A stretch of 64,000 bases of DNA. Source: CAWHNT01 sp963830775 (GTDB lineage: Bacteria; Pseudomonadota; Alphaproteobacteria; Geminicoccales; Geminicoccaceae). The stretch is taken from contig CAWHNT010000032.1 of assembly GCA_963830775.1 (NCBI GenBank), forward strand, positions 310,001 to 374,000. Direction: 5' to 3'. Shown here piece after piece: positions 33,595 through 44,318 of this stretch. Position numbers and translations under genes: made by a program. The number at the start of each line of letters is the position of its first letter. Position 1 is the first letter of the stretch. The notes beneath the pieces are model-generated. The model was not told where the DNA came from, searched no databases, and was given only the letters and a program-made list of their open reading frames with translations.

Positions 33595-35030
33595 CTACCG
33601 CGGTGCCGAGGCACCTTCCATCTCGGCAAGCAGGCTCCAGAAGCCGGCCTTGCGCGCATGCCGTGCCCGCATCCGGGCCAGGAAGGCCGCATGGGTCTCG
33701 AAGCGGCCGTGATCGGCGATGGCCGGCTCCAGGCTGCGGGACTCCTGCAGGTGCCGTGCGGCGTGCTTGTAGCGCTTGGCCTTGGCACCCTCCAGCGTGT
33801 CCTCGATCAGCGCCCGGCGCAGGATGACGGCAGCCAGCGGCTCCTTGCCCTCCAGCGCCTTGGCCGCCGGGTCGAGGATGAAATAGAGGTTGCCGTCGAT
33901 CTCGGCGGCACGGTCGAGCACGAGCCGGGCTGCCTCGCGCAGCGCTTTCCACTCGACGAGGAAGCTCAAGGCCACGGGGAAGCTGGGGAAGGCCAGCGCG
34001 TGGTCGAGCGCTTTGCGCTCCGCCACCACGTCCTCGAAGTCGGGCAGCGCCTTGAGATAGGCGCGCAGGTGCTGGGCATCGAGCCGGGTCTCGAACCGGT
34101 CCCAGCGGAACCGCTGCGCCTCATCGTGGCGGCCGGTGGCCTCCAGGGCTGCCACCCAGGCCTGGTCCCAGTCGTCCGCACCCAGAAGGCCGAAGGCCCA
34201 CTCGTCCTCCAGGTCCCGCGGTCGCAGATCTTTCGGGGCCGCCTTCCTGAGGATGGCCAGCGCCTCCGTGGCGCGCCCGGCCTTGAGCAGGCGGGTGGCG
34301 ATCGCGGCCGCGCGCTGGGGCGAGCGGGGAGCGCCCTCATGGGCGATGAAGGCGTCGACGTCGCCCTCATGGTCGGCGATGTCCTGGAGGGCGCGGCGGA
34401 GGGCGCTCGCCTCGGGATCGAAGCTGTCCGTCCGCGGCTTGGGCCGCTTGGCGAGGGCGGCGGCCAGGCTCCCCTTGAGACGGGCAACGCCTGCATCCTT
34501 GAGCGCCGGCAGCATGGTCCTGACCAGCCGATCGTACTCACCATACTCGTTGGTGGTCACGGCCTCGAGCACCCGGTCGGCGAGCCGGACCGGATCGGAC
34601 GGCGCCCTGGCCGCGACGGCACCGAGGTCCAGGCAGGCCTGGCGGAACACGTCGCCGACACTGCCATTGCTGTCGTCGACCCGGTCCAGGGCCGGGCCGG
34701 CCAGTCCCATGAACCGCCACAGCAGGTCCAGGGCGAGGTCCGGGCGATCCGGGGCCACCTTCTCGACGATGAGCTGGCGCTGCAGGTCGAGGTCCTTCAC
34801 GAAGGCGGCGCGTTTTTGCCAGTCGATGAACGACTTCGCCTGGCGCAGCGTCGTGAGCCGCTTGCCGAGGTCGGCGGCGATGGCCTCGGCCCCGCTCTCG
34901 GCACTGAGCTCCAGCCGCAGCCGGCGCTTGACCGCGGCGTCCTTGGCGGAGAGTTCGAGCAGGAGCTCGGCCAGCCGTGCTGCGCCAGGGCCTCGAGGTT
35001 CGCCTGGTTGAGCGTCTTCCTGGCCGCCAT
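33595..35030 (-). pseudogene. DUF6880-type protein, frameshifted near the start
   Basis: From ATG 35030 the frame reads MAARKTLNQANLEALA, then loses sense. A one-base shift at 34985-34986 (a C missing from a run) restores RLAELLLELSAKDAAVKRRL, AIAADLGKRLTTLRQAKSFI and DWQKR. The body then follows from 34800 to 33595 (DLQRQLIVEKVAPDRPDLAL, DLLWRFMGLAGPALDRVDDS). This is the usual layout of a large family of about 480-residue helical-repeat proteins of unknown function. The internal ATG at 34800 would give only 401 residues. Pseudogene or sequence error. Confidence 0.7.
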
Positions 35031-35038
35031 GCCCGCCC

Positions 35039-36865
35039 CTACCCCGCTGCCTCCAGGACCGCGAGGATGGCGCTGCCGTAGCGGTCCAGCTTGGCGGCCC
35101 CGACCCCGGGGATCGCGCCCAGCTCGACTCGCGTGCGCGGACGGGCGCTGGCGATCGCGGCCAGCGTGGTGTCGTGGAAGACGACGTAGGGCGGCACCTC
35201 CTGGGCCTTCGCCGTCTCCAGCCGCCAGCGGCGCAGCGCCTGGAACAGCGGGTCGTCCCCGGGACCTACGGTGCTCGTGACCCGCTCCGCCCGGCCGCGG
35301 CCGGCACGGGTCGGCGTGGGATCGCGGCGCAGCGCCACCTGCCGCTCGCCGCGGAGCACGGCGCGGCACTCGCCGGCCAGATGGATGCCGCCATGGCCCT
35401 CGACATCGACCTCGATCAGGCCCAGCGCCGCAAGCTGGCGCAGGACCGAGCGCCAGGCCTGGGGGGAGAGGTCGCGGCCGACGCCGAAGACCGAGAGGTC
35501 GTCGTGGCCCAAGGCCTTGGCCCGCTCGTTGCCGGTGCCGCGCAGCACGTCGATCAGATGCCCGGCGCCGAAGCGCTGGCCGGTGCGGTAGACGGCGGAA
35601 AGGGCCTTGCGGGCCAGCTCGCTGCCGTCGAAGCTCTGGGCCTGCTCGAGGCAGTTGTCGCAGCGGCCGCATGGGCCGGCATAGGGTTCGCCGAAATAGC
35701 CCAGCAGCACCTCACGCCGGCAGCGGGTGGTCTCGCAGAAGCCCAGCATGGCGTCGAGCTTCTGGCCCTCGATGCGCCGCTGCCGGTCGGGTGCCGTGGA
35801 CTGGCGTAAGATGGACTTGAGCTTGCCCACGTCCTCGAGCCCGTGGAGCATCCAGGCATCGGCGGGCTCGCCGTCGCGACCGGCACGGCCGGTCTCCTGG
35901 TAGTAGGCCTCCAAGGAGCGCGGCGGGTCGAGATGGGCGACGAAGCGCACGTCCGGCTTGTCGATCCCCATGCCGAACGCGATCGTCGCCACCATCACCA
36001 GCCCCTCCTCCTTGAGGAACCGGTCCTGGTTGGCGGCGCGCTGCCCGGATTCGAGGCCGGCATGGTAGGGCAGCGCCCGGATGCCCTCACCTTCCAGCAT
36101 CCGCGCCACGGCGTCGACCTTGCCGCGGGAGAGGCAGTAGATGATCCCGCTCTGCCCGGCACGGGCGCGCAGGAAGGCCAGGAGCTGCTGCTTCGGCTGC
36201 AGCTTGGGCAGGACGCGGTAGAGGATGTTGGGCCGGTCGAAGCCGGCCACCAGCTCGGCGCCGCGGCCGAGATCGAGGCGCTCGATGATCTCGCGGCGGG
36301 TGGGGGCGTCGGCGGTGGCGGTCAGCGCCAGGCGAGGGACGTCGGGGAAGCGCTCGTGGAGGACGCGCAGCTCAAGGTAATCGGGGCGGAAGTCGTGGCC
36401 CCACTGCGAGACGCAGTGCGCCTCGTCGATGGCGAAGAGGGCGACGCGGCAGCGGGCGAGGAGATCGAGGAAGCCCGGCAGGCGGACGCGCTCGGGGGCG
36501 ACGTAGACGAGGTCGAGAGCGCCTTCGCGCATGGCACGCTCGATCCGGGCCTGCTCCGGGAACGCGATCTGCGAGTTCAGCGCGGCAGCGCGGACGCCGA
36601 GCTGGCGCAGGGCCGTCACCTGGTCCTGCATCAGGGCGATCAGCGGCGAGACGACCACGGCAAGGCCGTCGAGGCACAAGGCCGGGACCTGGTAGCAGAG
36701 CGACTTGCCGCCGCCGGTCGGCATCACGACAAGCGCGTCGCCGCCGGCCAGGACATGGTCGATGACCTCGGCCTGAAGGCCGCGGAAGGCGGGGTAGCCC
36801 CAGACCTCCTGGAGGACGGTGAGCGGATCCCGTCCCGGCAGCGCAACTCCAGCACGCGTGGTCAC
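35039..36865 (-). CDS. recQ: ATP-dependent DNA helicase RecQ
   Basis: A 608-residue RecQ. Motif I is MPTGGGKSLCYQ and motif II AIDEAHCVSQWGHDFRPDY. Motif VI is QETGRAGRDG. The zinc site is in CETTRCRREVLLGYFGEPYA with later CGRCDNC. RQC and a C-terminal HRDC domain (FQALRRWRLETAKAQEVPPY) are present. It unwinds DNA at broken forks. GTG 36865 is chosen because it overlaps the stop of the HepT-like gene by 4 bases and opens the conserved N-terminus. Confidence 0.94.
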   Translation of the reverse strand: MTTRAGVALPGRDPLTVLQEVWGYPAFRGLQAEVIDHVLAGGDALVVMPTGGGKSLCYQVPALCLDGLAVVVSPLIALMQDQVTALRQLGVRAAALNSQIAFPEQARIERAMREGALDLVYVAPERVRLPGFLDLLARCRVALFAIDEAHCVSQWGHDFRPDYLELRVLHERFPDVPRLALTATADAPTRREIIERLDLGRGAELVAGFDRPNILYRVLPKLQPKQQLLAFLRARAGQSGIIYCLSRGKVDAVARMLEGEGIRALPYHAGLESGQRAANQDRFLKEEGLVMVATIAFGMGIDKPDVRFVAHLDPPRSLEAYYQETGRAGRDGEPADAWMLHGLEDVGKLKSILRQSTAPDRQRRIEGQKLDAMLGFCETTRCRREVLLGYFGEPYAGPCGRCDNCLEQAQSFDGSELARKALSAVYRTGQRFGAGHLIDVLRGTGNERAKALGHDDLSVFGVGRDLSPQAWRSVLRQLAALGLIEVDVEGHGGIHLAGECRAVLRGERQVALRRDPTPTRAGRGRAERVTSTVGPGDDPLFQALRRWRLETAKAQEVPPYVVFHDTTLAAIASARPRTRVELGAIPGVGAAKLDRYGSAILAVLEAAG

Positions 36866-37221
36866 GTCACCTCCGGCGGCGTAAGCCGCGCGAGCGTTTC
36901 CAAGCATGCGGCTTTGAGCGGAGGCAGATCAACCACAACGGTGCGCCAGACACGACGCAAGTCGATCATGTCGTAGCCGTGGCGAAGATGATTGCCGAGG
37001 CCGCGTATGTCCGGCCACGGTTGGCCAGGGCACAGCGCCTGGGCTTCGTCACCGAGCTTGACCGCAGCCTCGCTGATCCGTGCCAGACAACGTTCCACCG
37101 CATCGGTGGTCTTCTCATCGTCTTTGAACCGTGCAAAGTCGAAGCTGCGGCAGTAGCGCTCGATGCGCTCAATGTCGGTGACGATATCTCGAAAACGGCG
37201 CGTGGCCTGCTTAGAAGGCAC
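36862..37221 (-). CDS. HepT-like (HEPN, DUF86) toxin
   Basis: A 119-residue helical protein: FRDIVTDIERIERYCRSFDF at the start and WPDIRGLGNHLRHGYDMIDL near the end. The H-x-Y of the HEPN RNase motif is present (RHGY). The usual Arg of R-N-x-L-x-H is Gly (GLGNHL), as in some members of this subgroup, so activity is uncertain. It overlaps the MNT gene upstream by 11 bases and the recQ start downstream by 4. HepT toxins are silenced by AMPylation from their MNT partner. Confidence 0.85.
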   Translation of the reverse strand: MPSKQATRRFRDIVTDIERIERYCRSFDFARFKDDEKTTDAVERCLARISEAAVKLGDEAQALCPGQPWPDIRGLGNHLRHGYDMIDLRRVWRTVVVDLPPLKAACLETLARLTPPEVT

Positions 37222-37508
37222 GTACCGTTTCCTGGGCGATCTCTTGCATCACCGACGCCCGCAGCATCTCCCGCTCCACAAGATCGACGTCTCGGCCGGC
37301 CAGCTCCCGCAGGCGGCGCTCGATGCGGACCATTCCGAGAAGCGACAGCTCCGCTTCCGGCGTGATCGATACCAGCATATCGACATCGCTCTGGGGCGTG
37401 TCGTCACCTCGCGCCACCGACCCGAAGAGGGCGATCTCCTGCACACCCAGCGCACGAAGCTCCTGCTCATGAGCCCGTAGCCGGGCCAGGATTCTCGTCT
37501 CGGTTCAC
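37211..37508 (-). CDS. MNT-type nucleotidyltransferase antitoxin, possibly frameshifted at codon 6
   Basis: The core LFGSVARGDDTPQSDVDMLV has the G-S-x-A-R-x(8)-S-D-x-D motif of minimal nucleotidyltransferases (MntA). The natural N-terminus would be GTG 37508 (MNRDE) followed by ILARLRAHEQELRALGVQEI. One extra A (T at 37493 on the + strand) separates the two. Otherwise translation must start at GTG 37444, which cuts the first helix, or at a CTG between. It is the partner of the HepT-like toxin. Confidence 0.7.
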
Positions 37509-37564
37509 CTGTGGCCCCTGCCGCGTGGATCCGCCTGCCAAGCTTGTGATTGCCCTACCCGAGG

Positions 37565-40500
37565 TCAAGCGGTCCCAAACCCACCCCCGCTCGGCGTCTG
37601 GATGGCGAACACGTCGCCGGCTCCGAGCTCCGCCCGGTCGCGCCCTTCCAGCCGCTCGACCGTACCGTCCGCCCGCTCGATCCACTGGTCGCCGCAGGCC
37701 CCAGGCTCGCCGCCCGCAAGACCGAAGGGCGGGACCTTGCGGTGGTTGGAGAGGATGGCGGCGGCCATGGGCTCCAGGAACCGGATCTTGCGGATGGTCC
37801 CATCCCCGCCCTTGTGCCGGCCCTTGCCGCCGGAGCCGCGGTTGATGCGGTGGCTCTCCAGCATGACCGGGTAGCGCCACTCCAGGACCTCGGGGTCGGT
37901 CAGGCGGGAGTTGGTCATGTGGGTGTGGACGGCGGACGTGCCGTCGAAGTCGGGGCCGGCGCCGGAGCCGCCGCAGATGGTCTCGTAGTACTGGTAGCGG
38001 TCGTTGCCGAAGGTGAAGTTGTTCATCGTGCCTTGTGCGGCGGCGAGGAAATTCAGGGCACCGTAGAGCGTGTCGGTGACCCATTGCGAGGTCTCGACAT
38101 TGCCGGCGCAGACGGCGGCCGGGTAGCTGGCAGCAGACGATCGAGCCTTCGGGAAGGATGATGTCGATCGGCTTGAGGCAGCCCTCGTTCATCGGGATGT
38201 CGGCATCGACCAGGGTGCGGAAGACGTAGAGCACGGCGGCCCGGGTGACGGCCGCCGGTGCGTTGAAGTTCCAGGGCTGCTGCGGCGAGGTGCCGGTGAA
38301 GTCGACCGTGGCCCGGCGGGCCTCGCGGTCGATCGAGATCCGGACCCGGACCTCGGGGCCGGCGTCGTGCGGGTAGACGAACTCGCCGTCCTTCAGCACG
38401 TCGAGGACGCGGCGGACGCTCTCCTCGGCATTGTCCTGGATGTGGCCCATGTAGGCGCGGGTGGTGTCGAGGCCGAACTGGTCGACCATGCGGGCAAGCT
38501 CGTTGGCCCCGCGCCGGCAGGCGGCGATCTGGGCCTGGAGGTCGGCCACGTTCTGCACCGGGTTGCGGGCCGGGTAGGGGCCGGAGGCCAGGAGCTCGTT
38601 GAGGGCGGCTTCGCGTAAAGTACCGTGCTCGACGAGGTGGAAGTTGTCGAACAGCACGCCCTCCTGGTCGATATGCGTGCTGTCGGGCGGCATCGAGCCC
38701 GGCGTGATGCCGCCGATGTCGGCATGGTGGGCGCGCGAGGCGGTGAGGAAGAGCAGGCGGCCGTCGTGGAAGACGGGCATCACCACCGTAACGTCGGGCA
38801 GGTGGGTGCCACCGTTATAGGGGTTGTTGAGGGCGTAGACGTCGCCCTCGCCCATCTCGTCGCCCCGGAGCTTCAGGATCGTGCGCACCGATTCGCCCAT
38901 CGAGCCCAGGTGGACCGGCATGTGCGGGGCATTGGCGATCAGGTTGCCGTCGGGGTCGAAGATGGCACAGGAGAAGTCGAGCCGCTCCTTGACGTTGACC
39001 GAGTAGGCGGTGTTCTGGAGCGTGACGCCCATCTGCTCGGCGATGGTCATGAAGAGATTGTTGAAGATCTCGAGCAGGATCGGGTCGGACTTGGTGCCCA
39101 GTGCCGTGCGCTTGGGCAGAGGCTCGACGCGCTCCAGGAGCAGGTGGTCGTGGACGCTCACCTCGAGCGCCCAGCCGGGCTCGACCACGACCGTGGTGGT
39201 CTCCCCGCAGACCAGGGCCGGGCCGGCGATCCGGTCGCCCGGGCAGCAGCGCCTCGCGGCGGTAGATGCCGGCCGCAACCTCCTCCGGTGGCTGGTGCGG
39301 CGCCCGGTTGGTGAACACGGGCGTGTGGCCCACGGGCTCGAGCGGGGCCGTGCGCTGGCGCCAGCGCCTGCTCGGGCTCCAGCACCTCCTCCATGCCGCC
39401 CACGCCCTCGACCGTGACGGCCTCGACCACGAGGCCACGGCCGGCGACGGTGAAGCCGTAGCGGCTCTTGTGCTCGGCCTCGAAGGCGGCCCGCATGGCA
39501 CCGGGCTCGTCCAGCGCCACCTCCAGCGGGGCGTCGGTCCCGGCATAGCGGAGGTGGGCGCGGGCCTCGGTGGTGATGCGGGCCTCGGGCACGTGCTGGG
39601 CCAGCAGCTCCCCGCGGACGGCCCCGCCAGCTCGGCCGCCACGGCAGCAAGCTCTACTGACAGGCCCTCTGCCAAGTCCTTGTCGACGGCGCGCTGGCGC
39701 AGCGTGCGGATCTCGGCCAGGCCCATGCCGTAGGCGGAGAGGACGGAGGCGTAGGGGTGGATCATCACCCGGCCGATGCCCAGGAGGTCCGCCACCTGGC
39801 AGGCGTGCTGGGCGCCGGCACCGCCGAAGCAGACCAGGGTGTAGGTGCTGACGTCGATCCCGCGCTGGATGGTGATCTTCTTGATCGCGTTCGCCATGTT
39901 GTCGTTGGCGATGGCAAGGCAGCCCTGGGCCAGCTCCTGCGGGCTGCGTCGCACGCCGGTGGCGGCCTCGACCTCGGCCGCGAGCTGCGCGAAGCGCTCG
40001 TGGACCACGGCCGCATCGAGCGGCTGGTCGGCATGCGATCCCGAACACGGGCGGGAAGAACTCGGGCACCAGCTTGCCGACCATGAGGTTGGCATCGGTG
40101 ACCGCGAGCGGCCCGCCGCGGCGGTAGCAGGCGGGGCCGGGATTGGCGCCGGCACTCTCAGGCCCGACGCGGAAGCGGCCGCCGTCGAAGGCGATGATCG
40201 AGCCGCCACCGGCCGCCACGGTGTGGATCTTCATCATGGGTGCGCGCATCCGCACACCCGCGACCTCGGTCTCGAACGCGCGCTCGTAGGCACCCGCATA
40301 GTGGGCGACGTCGGTCGAGGTGCCGCCCATGTCGAAGCCGATGATGCGCTCGAAGCCGGCGACGGCGGCGGTCTTCACCGCCCCCACGATGCCCCCGGCG
40401 GGGCCGGAGAGGATGGCGTCCTTGCCGGCGAAGCGGTGCGCGTCGACCAGGCCGCCGCTGGACTGCATGAACATGAGCCGGGTGCGGCCGGTCTCGGCGG

Positions 40501-41170
40501 CGACACGGTCGACATAGGCGCGCAGGATCGGAGACAGGTAGGCGTCGACCACGGTGGTGTCGCCACGGCCCACGATCTTCATCAGCGGGCTGGTCTCGTG
40601 GCTGACCGAGACCTGCGTGAAGCCGACCTCGCGGGCGATCTCCGCCACCGCCTCCTCATGCGCGGTCTGGCGGTAGCCGTGCATCAGCACGATGGCGACG
40701 GCGCGGAAGCCGCTGGCATGCGCTGCCTCGAGGTCGGCACGGGTGCGGGCGATGTCCAGCGGCTGCACCACCGTCCCGTCCGCCAGCACCCGCTCCTCGA
40801 TCTCGACCACGGCGGTGTAGAGCTGCTCCGGCAGGACGATGTGGCGGGCGAAGATGTCGGGACGGGCCTGGTAGCCGATGCGCAAGGCATCCCCGAGGCC
40901 GCTTGTGATCGCCAGCACGGTGGGCGTGCCCTTGCGCTCGAGGAGCGCGTTGGTGGCGACCGTGGTGCCCATCTTCACGGCCTCGATCGCCTCGTCCGGC
41001 AGTGGGGCGTCGGCGTTCAGGCCCAGGATCGTGCGGATGCCGTGCAGGGCGGCGTCGCGGTACTGCTCCGGGTTCTCCGAGAGCAGCTTGCGGATGGCGA
41101 TGGTGCCGTCGGGGGCCCGGGCCACGATGTCGGTGAAGGTGCCGCCGCGATCGATCCAGAACTGCCACAC
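37565..41170 (-). pseudogene. 5-oxoprolinase (HyuA-HyuB fused), with five frame changes
   Basis: From GTG 41170: WQFWIDRGGTFTDIVARAPD (hydantoinase A, with MGTTVATNALLERKG and GFDMGGTSTDVAHY). Then comes the HyuA C-terminal part, and from about 39100 the HyuB half (SDPILLEIFNNLFMTIAEQM, GDVYALNNPYNGGTHLPDV, QTPSGGGFGTA-stop). Continuous protein needs frame changes near 40045, 39630, 39355, 39240 and 38127. Repaired length is about 1200 residues, normal for ATP-dependent 5-oxoprolinase, which opens pyroglutamate. There are no in-frame stops apart from the shifts, so decay is recent or some shifts are base-call errors. Confidence 0.85.
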
Positions 41171-41311
41171 GCGCGTCCGCCCTCCGCACCTGCCCTACCG
41201 CCCAGCTATAGCGGGCCTGCACCATCCCGCCTACGCCCGCGATCCTACGCGCAAGATCAACAGGAATTGCGCCTCAGGATGGATTACCCTAGGGAGAGAT
41301 AACGTGTAGGT

Positions 41312-43438
41312 TTGCCCACAACACAGGCGAGGAGCGCGGGTGCCACGGTGCTGAGCGTACACCGGCAGGGCACGCGACCCGAGCGGAGCGAGCATGGCGC
41401 TCCGGATTCGGCGGGTGAGGCCAAGCGACCGCACGAAGCGCGCCTGCGGCCACGGGCGGAGCTTCTGGATCAGCTCCTGCAGCGCCAGCCGCTGCTGGCC
41501 CTGGTCAATCTGGCGGCGGCAGGTCTGGCCGCCTTCACCCTGAGCCAGACGGCCGCAGCATCGATCCTGATCGGATGGCTGACCTTCGTCCTCGCGACCC
41601 AGCTCGTGCGGGTCGTGACCTACCTGCGCTTCAGCAGGCCCCCGATCGGCCCGGATCACGTGCCGCAGCTCGCGAGCTGGCTCACCTGGAGCTCACTCGC
41701 GGCGGGGCTTGCCTGGGGCCTGTTCGGGGCCGCCTTCGGCGCCGGCGAGGACCGCATCGCCCAGGTGCTGGTGCCGTTCGTGCTAGCCGGCATGTCGGCC
41801 GGGGCGATCACCGCCCTCCCCTCCCATCCGCCGGCCTTCCTGGGCTTCGTGCTTCCGTCCCTGCTGCCCTATATCCTGACCCTGGTCTCGCGCGGCGACC
41901 GCCTGGCCCTGATGATGGCGGCGATCACGGCGGTCTACCTCGCCGGCATCAGCGTCATGGCGCTCGACCTGCACCGGTCGCTGCGCCAGGCCGCAAGGGC
42001 GCACTGGCGCAACCTGCGGCTGGTGCGCCGGCTCGAGCGCTCGCGCCGCGACCTCGAGCAGCGGGTCGACCAGCGCACGACCGAGCTGCGGGCCGTCAAC
42101 GAAGCCCTGGTGGGCGAGGTGGCGCAGCGGCGCCGTTCCGAGCAGCGTGTCCGCCACCTGCTGGCACACGACGCGCTCACCAACCTGCCGAACCGGCTGC
42201 TCCTGCTCGACCGGCTGCACCACGCGCTGGTCCGCACCCGGCGCTATGGCGGGCTGGTGGCGGTGATGGCCTTCGACATCGACCGCTTCAAGGAGATCAA
42301 CGACACGCATGGCCACCCGGCCGGCGACGCCGTGCTGCGCGAGATCGCGGCCCGGATCCGGAGCGTGCTCCGCGCCACGGACACGGCGGCCCGGATCGGC
42401 GGCGACGAGTTCGCGCTCGTGGTCCCCGACCTCGCCGATCCGAGCGGTGCCGTCCGCCTGGCCGAGAAGCTGCTGGCCGTGTGCGACGAGCCGATCGACG
42501 CCGCGGGCCTCACGCTCTCGATCTCGATCAGCATCGGGATCGCCCTCTACCCGCTGCACGGCGAGGAGGTGGACGACCTGCTGACCGGCGCCGACCTCGC
42601 CCTCTACGGGGCCAAGGCCGCCGGCCGCAACCGCTGGCTCCTGTTCTCGGCCGACCTCAGGGCCGCGGCGCACGCGCGACGGCGGCTCGAGTTCCAGCTT
42701 CGCGACGCCGTGGCACGCGACCAGCTCCGTCTCGTCTACCAGCCGCGCTTCTCGCTCGACGACAACCGGATGGTGGCGGCCGAGGCACTCCTGCGCTGGC
42801 AGCATCCCGAGCACGGCAATCTCAGCCCGCGCGACTTCATCGGCGTGGCGGAATCGAGCGGTGTGATCCGCGAGATCGGGCGCTGGGTCCTGCGCGCGGC
42901 CTGCGAGCAGGCCAGGGTGTGGCGCGATGCCGGGATGCCGGTGCGGGTCGCGGTCAACCTGTCGCCAGTCGAGTTCCGCCAGCCCGACCTGCCGGACCAG
43001 ATCCGGGCCACGCTGGAGGCGGCCGGGATCGAGCCGGCACTGCTCGAGCTGGAGATCACCGAGAGCGCTTACATGGACCAGCGCGCCGACGGGCTGGAGG
43101 ACGAGCTGCAGCGGGTCAAGGCGCTGGGGGTCCAGCTCGCGATCGACGATTTCGGCACTGGCTATTCCTGCCTCTCCTACCTCCGCTGGGTGCCGTTCGA
43201 CATCCTCAAGATCGACCGCAGCTTCGTCACCAACATGGTCGAGGACCAGCGCGACGAGGCGATCGTGCGCACCATCGTCACCCTCGCCCGCCACCTCGAC
43301 AAGACCGTGGTCGCCGAGGGCGTGGAGAAGCCCCACCAGCTGGCCGCGCTGCGCCGGCTTGGCTGCCACGAGGCGCAAGGCTTCCTGCTGGGCCGCCCGG
43401 TCGCAGCCGAGGTCATCCGTCCGCTCGTGGCGGCTTGA
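41312..43438 (+). CDS. Membrane diguanylate cyclase/phosphodiesterase (GGDEF-EAL)
   Basis: A 708-codon frame from TTG 41312 (GTG 41348 is also possible). About 50 residues, then several membrane helices (about 55-225), a short coiled coil and GGDEF. The active site RIGGDEFAL (363-367) and the inhibitory site RATD (354-357) are intact. The EAL domain is complete: AEALLRW (E491), NLSPVEFR, LEITESAYM, DDFGTGYSCLSYL, LKIDRSFV, EGVEK and QGFLLGRP. Both halves could be active on cyclic di-GMP, controlling motility or attachment. Confidence 0.92.
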   Translation: MPTTQARSAGATVLSVHRQGTRPERSEHGAPDSAGEAKRPHEARLRPRAELLDQLLQRQPLLALVNLAAAGLAAFTLSQTAAASILIGWLTFVLATQLVRVVTYLRFSRPPIGPDHVPQLASWLTWSSLAAGLAWGLFGAAFGAGEDRIAQVLVPFVLAGMSAGAITALPSHPPAFLGFVLPSLLPYILTLVSRGDRLALMMAAITAVYLAGISVMALDLHRSLRQAARAHWRNLRLVRRLERSRRDLEQRVDQRTTELRAVNEALVGEVAQRRRSEQRVRHLLAHDALTNLPNRLLLLDRLHHALVRTRRYGGLVAVMAFDIDRFKEINDTHGHPAGDAVLREIAARIRSVLRATDTAARIGGDEFALVVPDLADPSGAVRLAEKLLAVCDEPIDAAGLTLSISISIGIALYPLHGEEVDDLLTGADLALYGAKAAGRNRWLLFSADLRAAAHARRRLEFQLRDAVARDQLRLVYQPRFSLDDNRMVAAEALLRWQHPEHGNLSPRDFIGVAESSGVIREIGRWVLRAACEQARVWRDAGMPVRVAVNLSPVEFRQPDLPDQIRATLEAAGIEPALLELEITESAYMDQRADGLEDELQRVKALGVQLAIDDFGTGYSCLSYLRWVPFDILKIDRSFVTNMVEDQRDEAIVRTIVTLARHLDKTVVAEGVEKPHQLAALRRLGCHEAQGFLLGRPVAAEVIRPLVAA

Positions 43439-43501
43439 GCCGGCCCCGGCATTCCTCGATGCTGGAGGAGGACGAGCGGCACGAGGAGCGGTCGGGACGG
43501 A

Positions 43502-44251
43502 ATGGCTGATCCGGCCCTGGTAGAAGCGATCGAGCAGGCGTCGCTCTGGGCGTGGCCGCCGCGCGAGACACGCTACCTGCATGGCTGGCTCCTGCGCGCG
43601 GGCGGGACCGGCTCACGGCGGGTGAGCTCGGCGCGCACGCTGGCGTTCGACGGTGCCGTTCCGGTCGAGCGGGCGATCGCGGAGGCCGCGGCCTGGTACG
43701 AGGCCCGCGACCTGCCTTGCGCGTTCCAGCTCACGGAGCTCACCGCTCCCGCCGACCTGGACCGGCGGCTCGACGAGCTGGGCTATGGCCTGGCCACGCC
43801 GACGCTGGTGATGACGGCACCGCTCGACGGCAGCATCGAAGGCGAGGGCGTCGAGCTTCTGCATCGCCCGAGCCAGATCGTCCTCAACGCCATGGCCGAG
43901 CCGGGCTGGACGGACGCGCTGCGGCGGGAGCGTGCGGCCCTCCTGGCGCGCATCCGCCGGCCGTACCGCCTGGGGCTCGTGACCGTCGGCGGCGAGCCGG
44001 CGGCAGGGGGGCTCGTGGTGGCCGATGGCGAGCTCGCCGGCCTTTTCGGCCTGCGCACGCAAGCACCCTTCCGCCGCCAGGGCATGGGCCGCCGGCTCCT
44101 CCGTGGGCTCCTGGCCTGGGCCCGGGCGCAAGGTGCGCGGCAGGCCTACCTCCAGGTCGAGGAGGCGAACGGGCCGGCGCGCGCGCTCTACGGCGAGGAG
44201 GGCTTCGCGCCGGTCTACCGCTACTGGTATCGGGTCGCACCCGGGGCCTGA
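43502..44251 (+). CDS. GNAT-family N-acetyltransferase
   Basis: A 249-residue protein. The C-terminal half holds the acetyl-CoA motif FRRQGMGRRLLRGLLAWARA and the final YLQVEEANGPARALYGEEGF. The N-terminal half (WAWPPRETRYLHGWLLRAGG) is typical of the larger GNAT proteins that carry a degenerate first GNAT-like domain. Substrate unknown. It starts 63 bases after the GGDEF-EAL gene. Confidence 0.9.
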   Translation: MADPALVEAIEQASLWAWPPRETRYLHGWLLRAGGTGSRRVSSARTLAFDGAVPVERAIAEAAAWYEARDLPCAFQLTELTAPADLDRRLDELGYGLATPTLVMTAPLDGSIEGEGVELLHRPSQIVLNAMAEPGWTDALRRERAALLARIRRPYRLGLVTVGGEPAAGGLVVADGELAGLFGLRTQAPFRRQGMGRRLLRGLLAWARAQGARQAYLQVEEANGPARALYGEEGFAPVYRYWYRVAPGA

Positions 44252-44318
44252 GTTGCGCGAGTGCCAGGCACGGACTACCTCCATGGCGCGGCCCCAGGGT
44301 CCGCGGAGCGGAGGGTAC

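Noticed and set aside
37467..40209. Several long overlapping open frames inside the 5-oxoprolinase region that look like separate proteins
   Set aside because: Each contains only a part of the HyuA or HyuB sequence and turns to Arg/Pro/Ala-rich nonsense where the frame changes. They are pieces of one broken gene.
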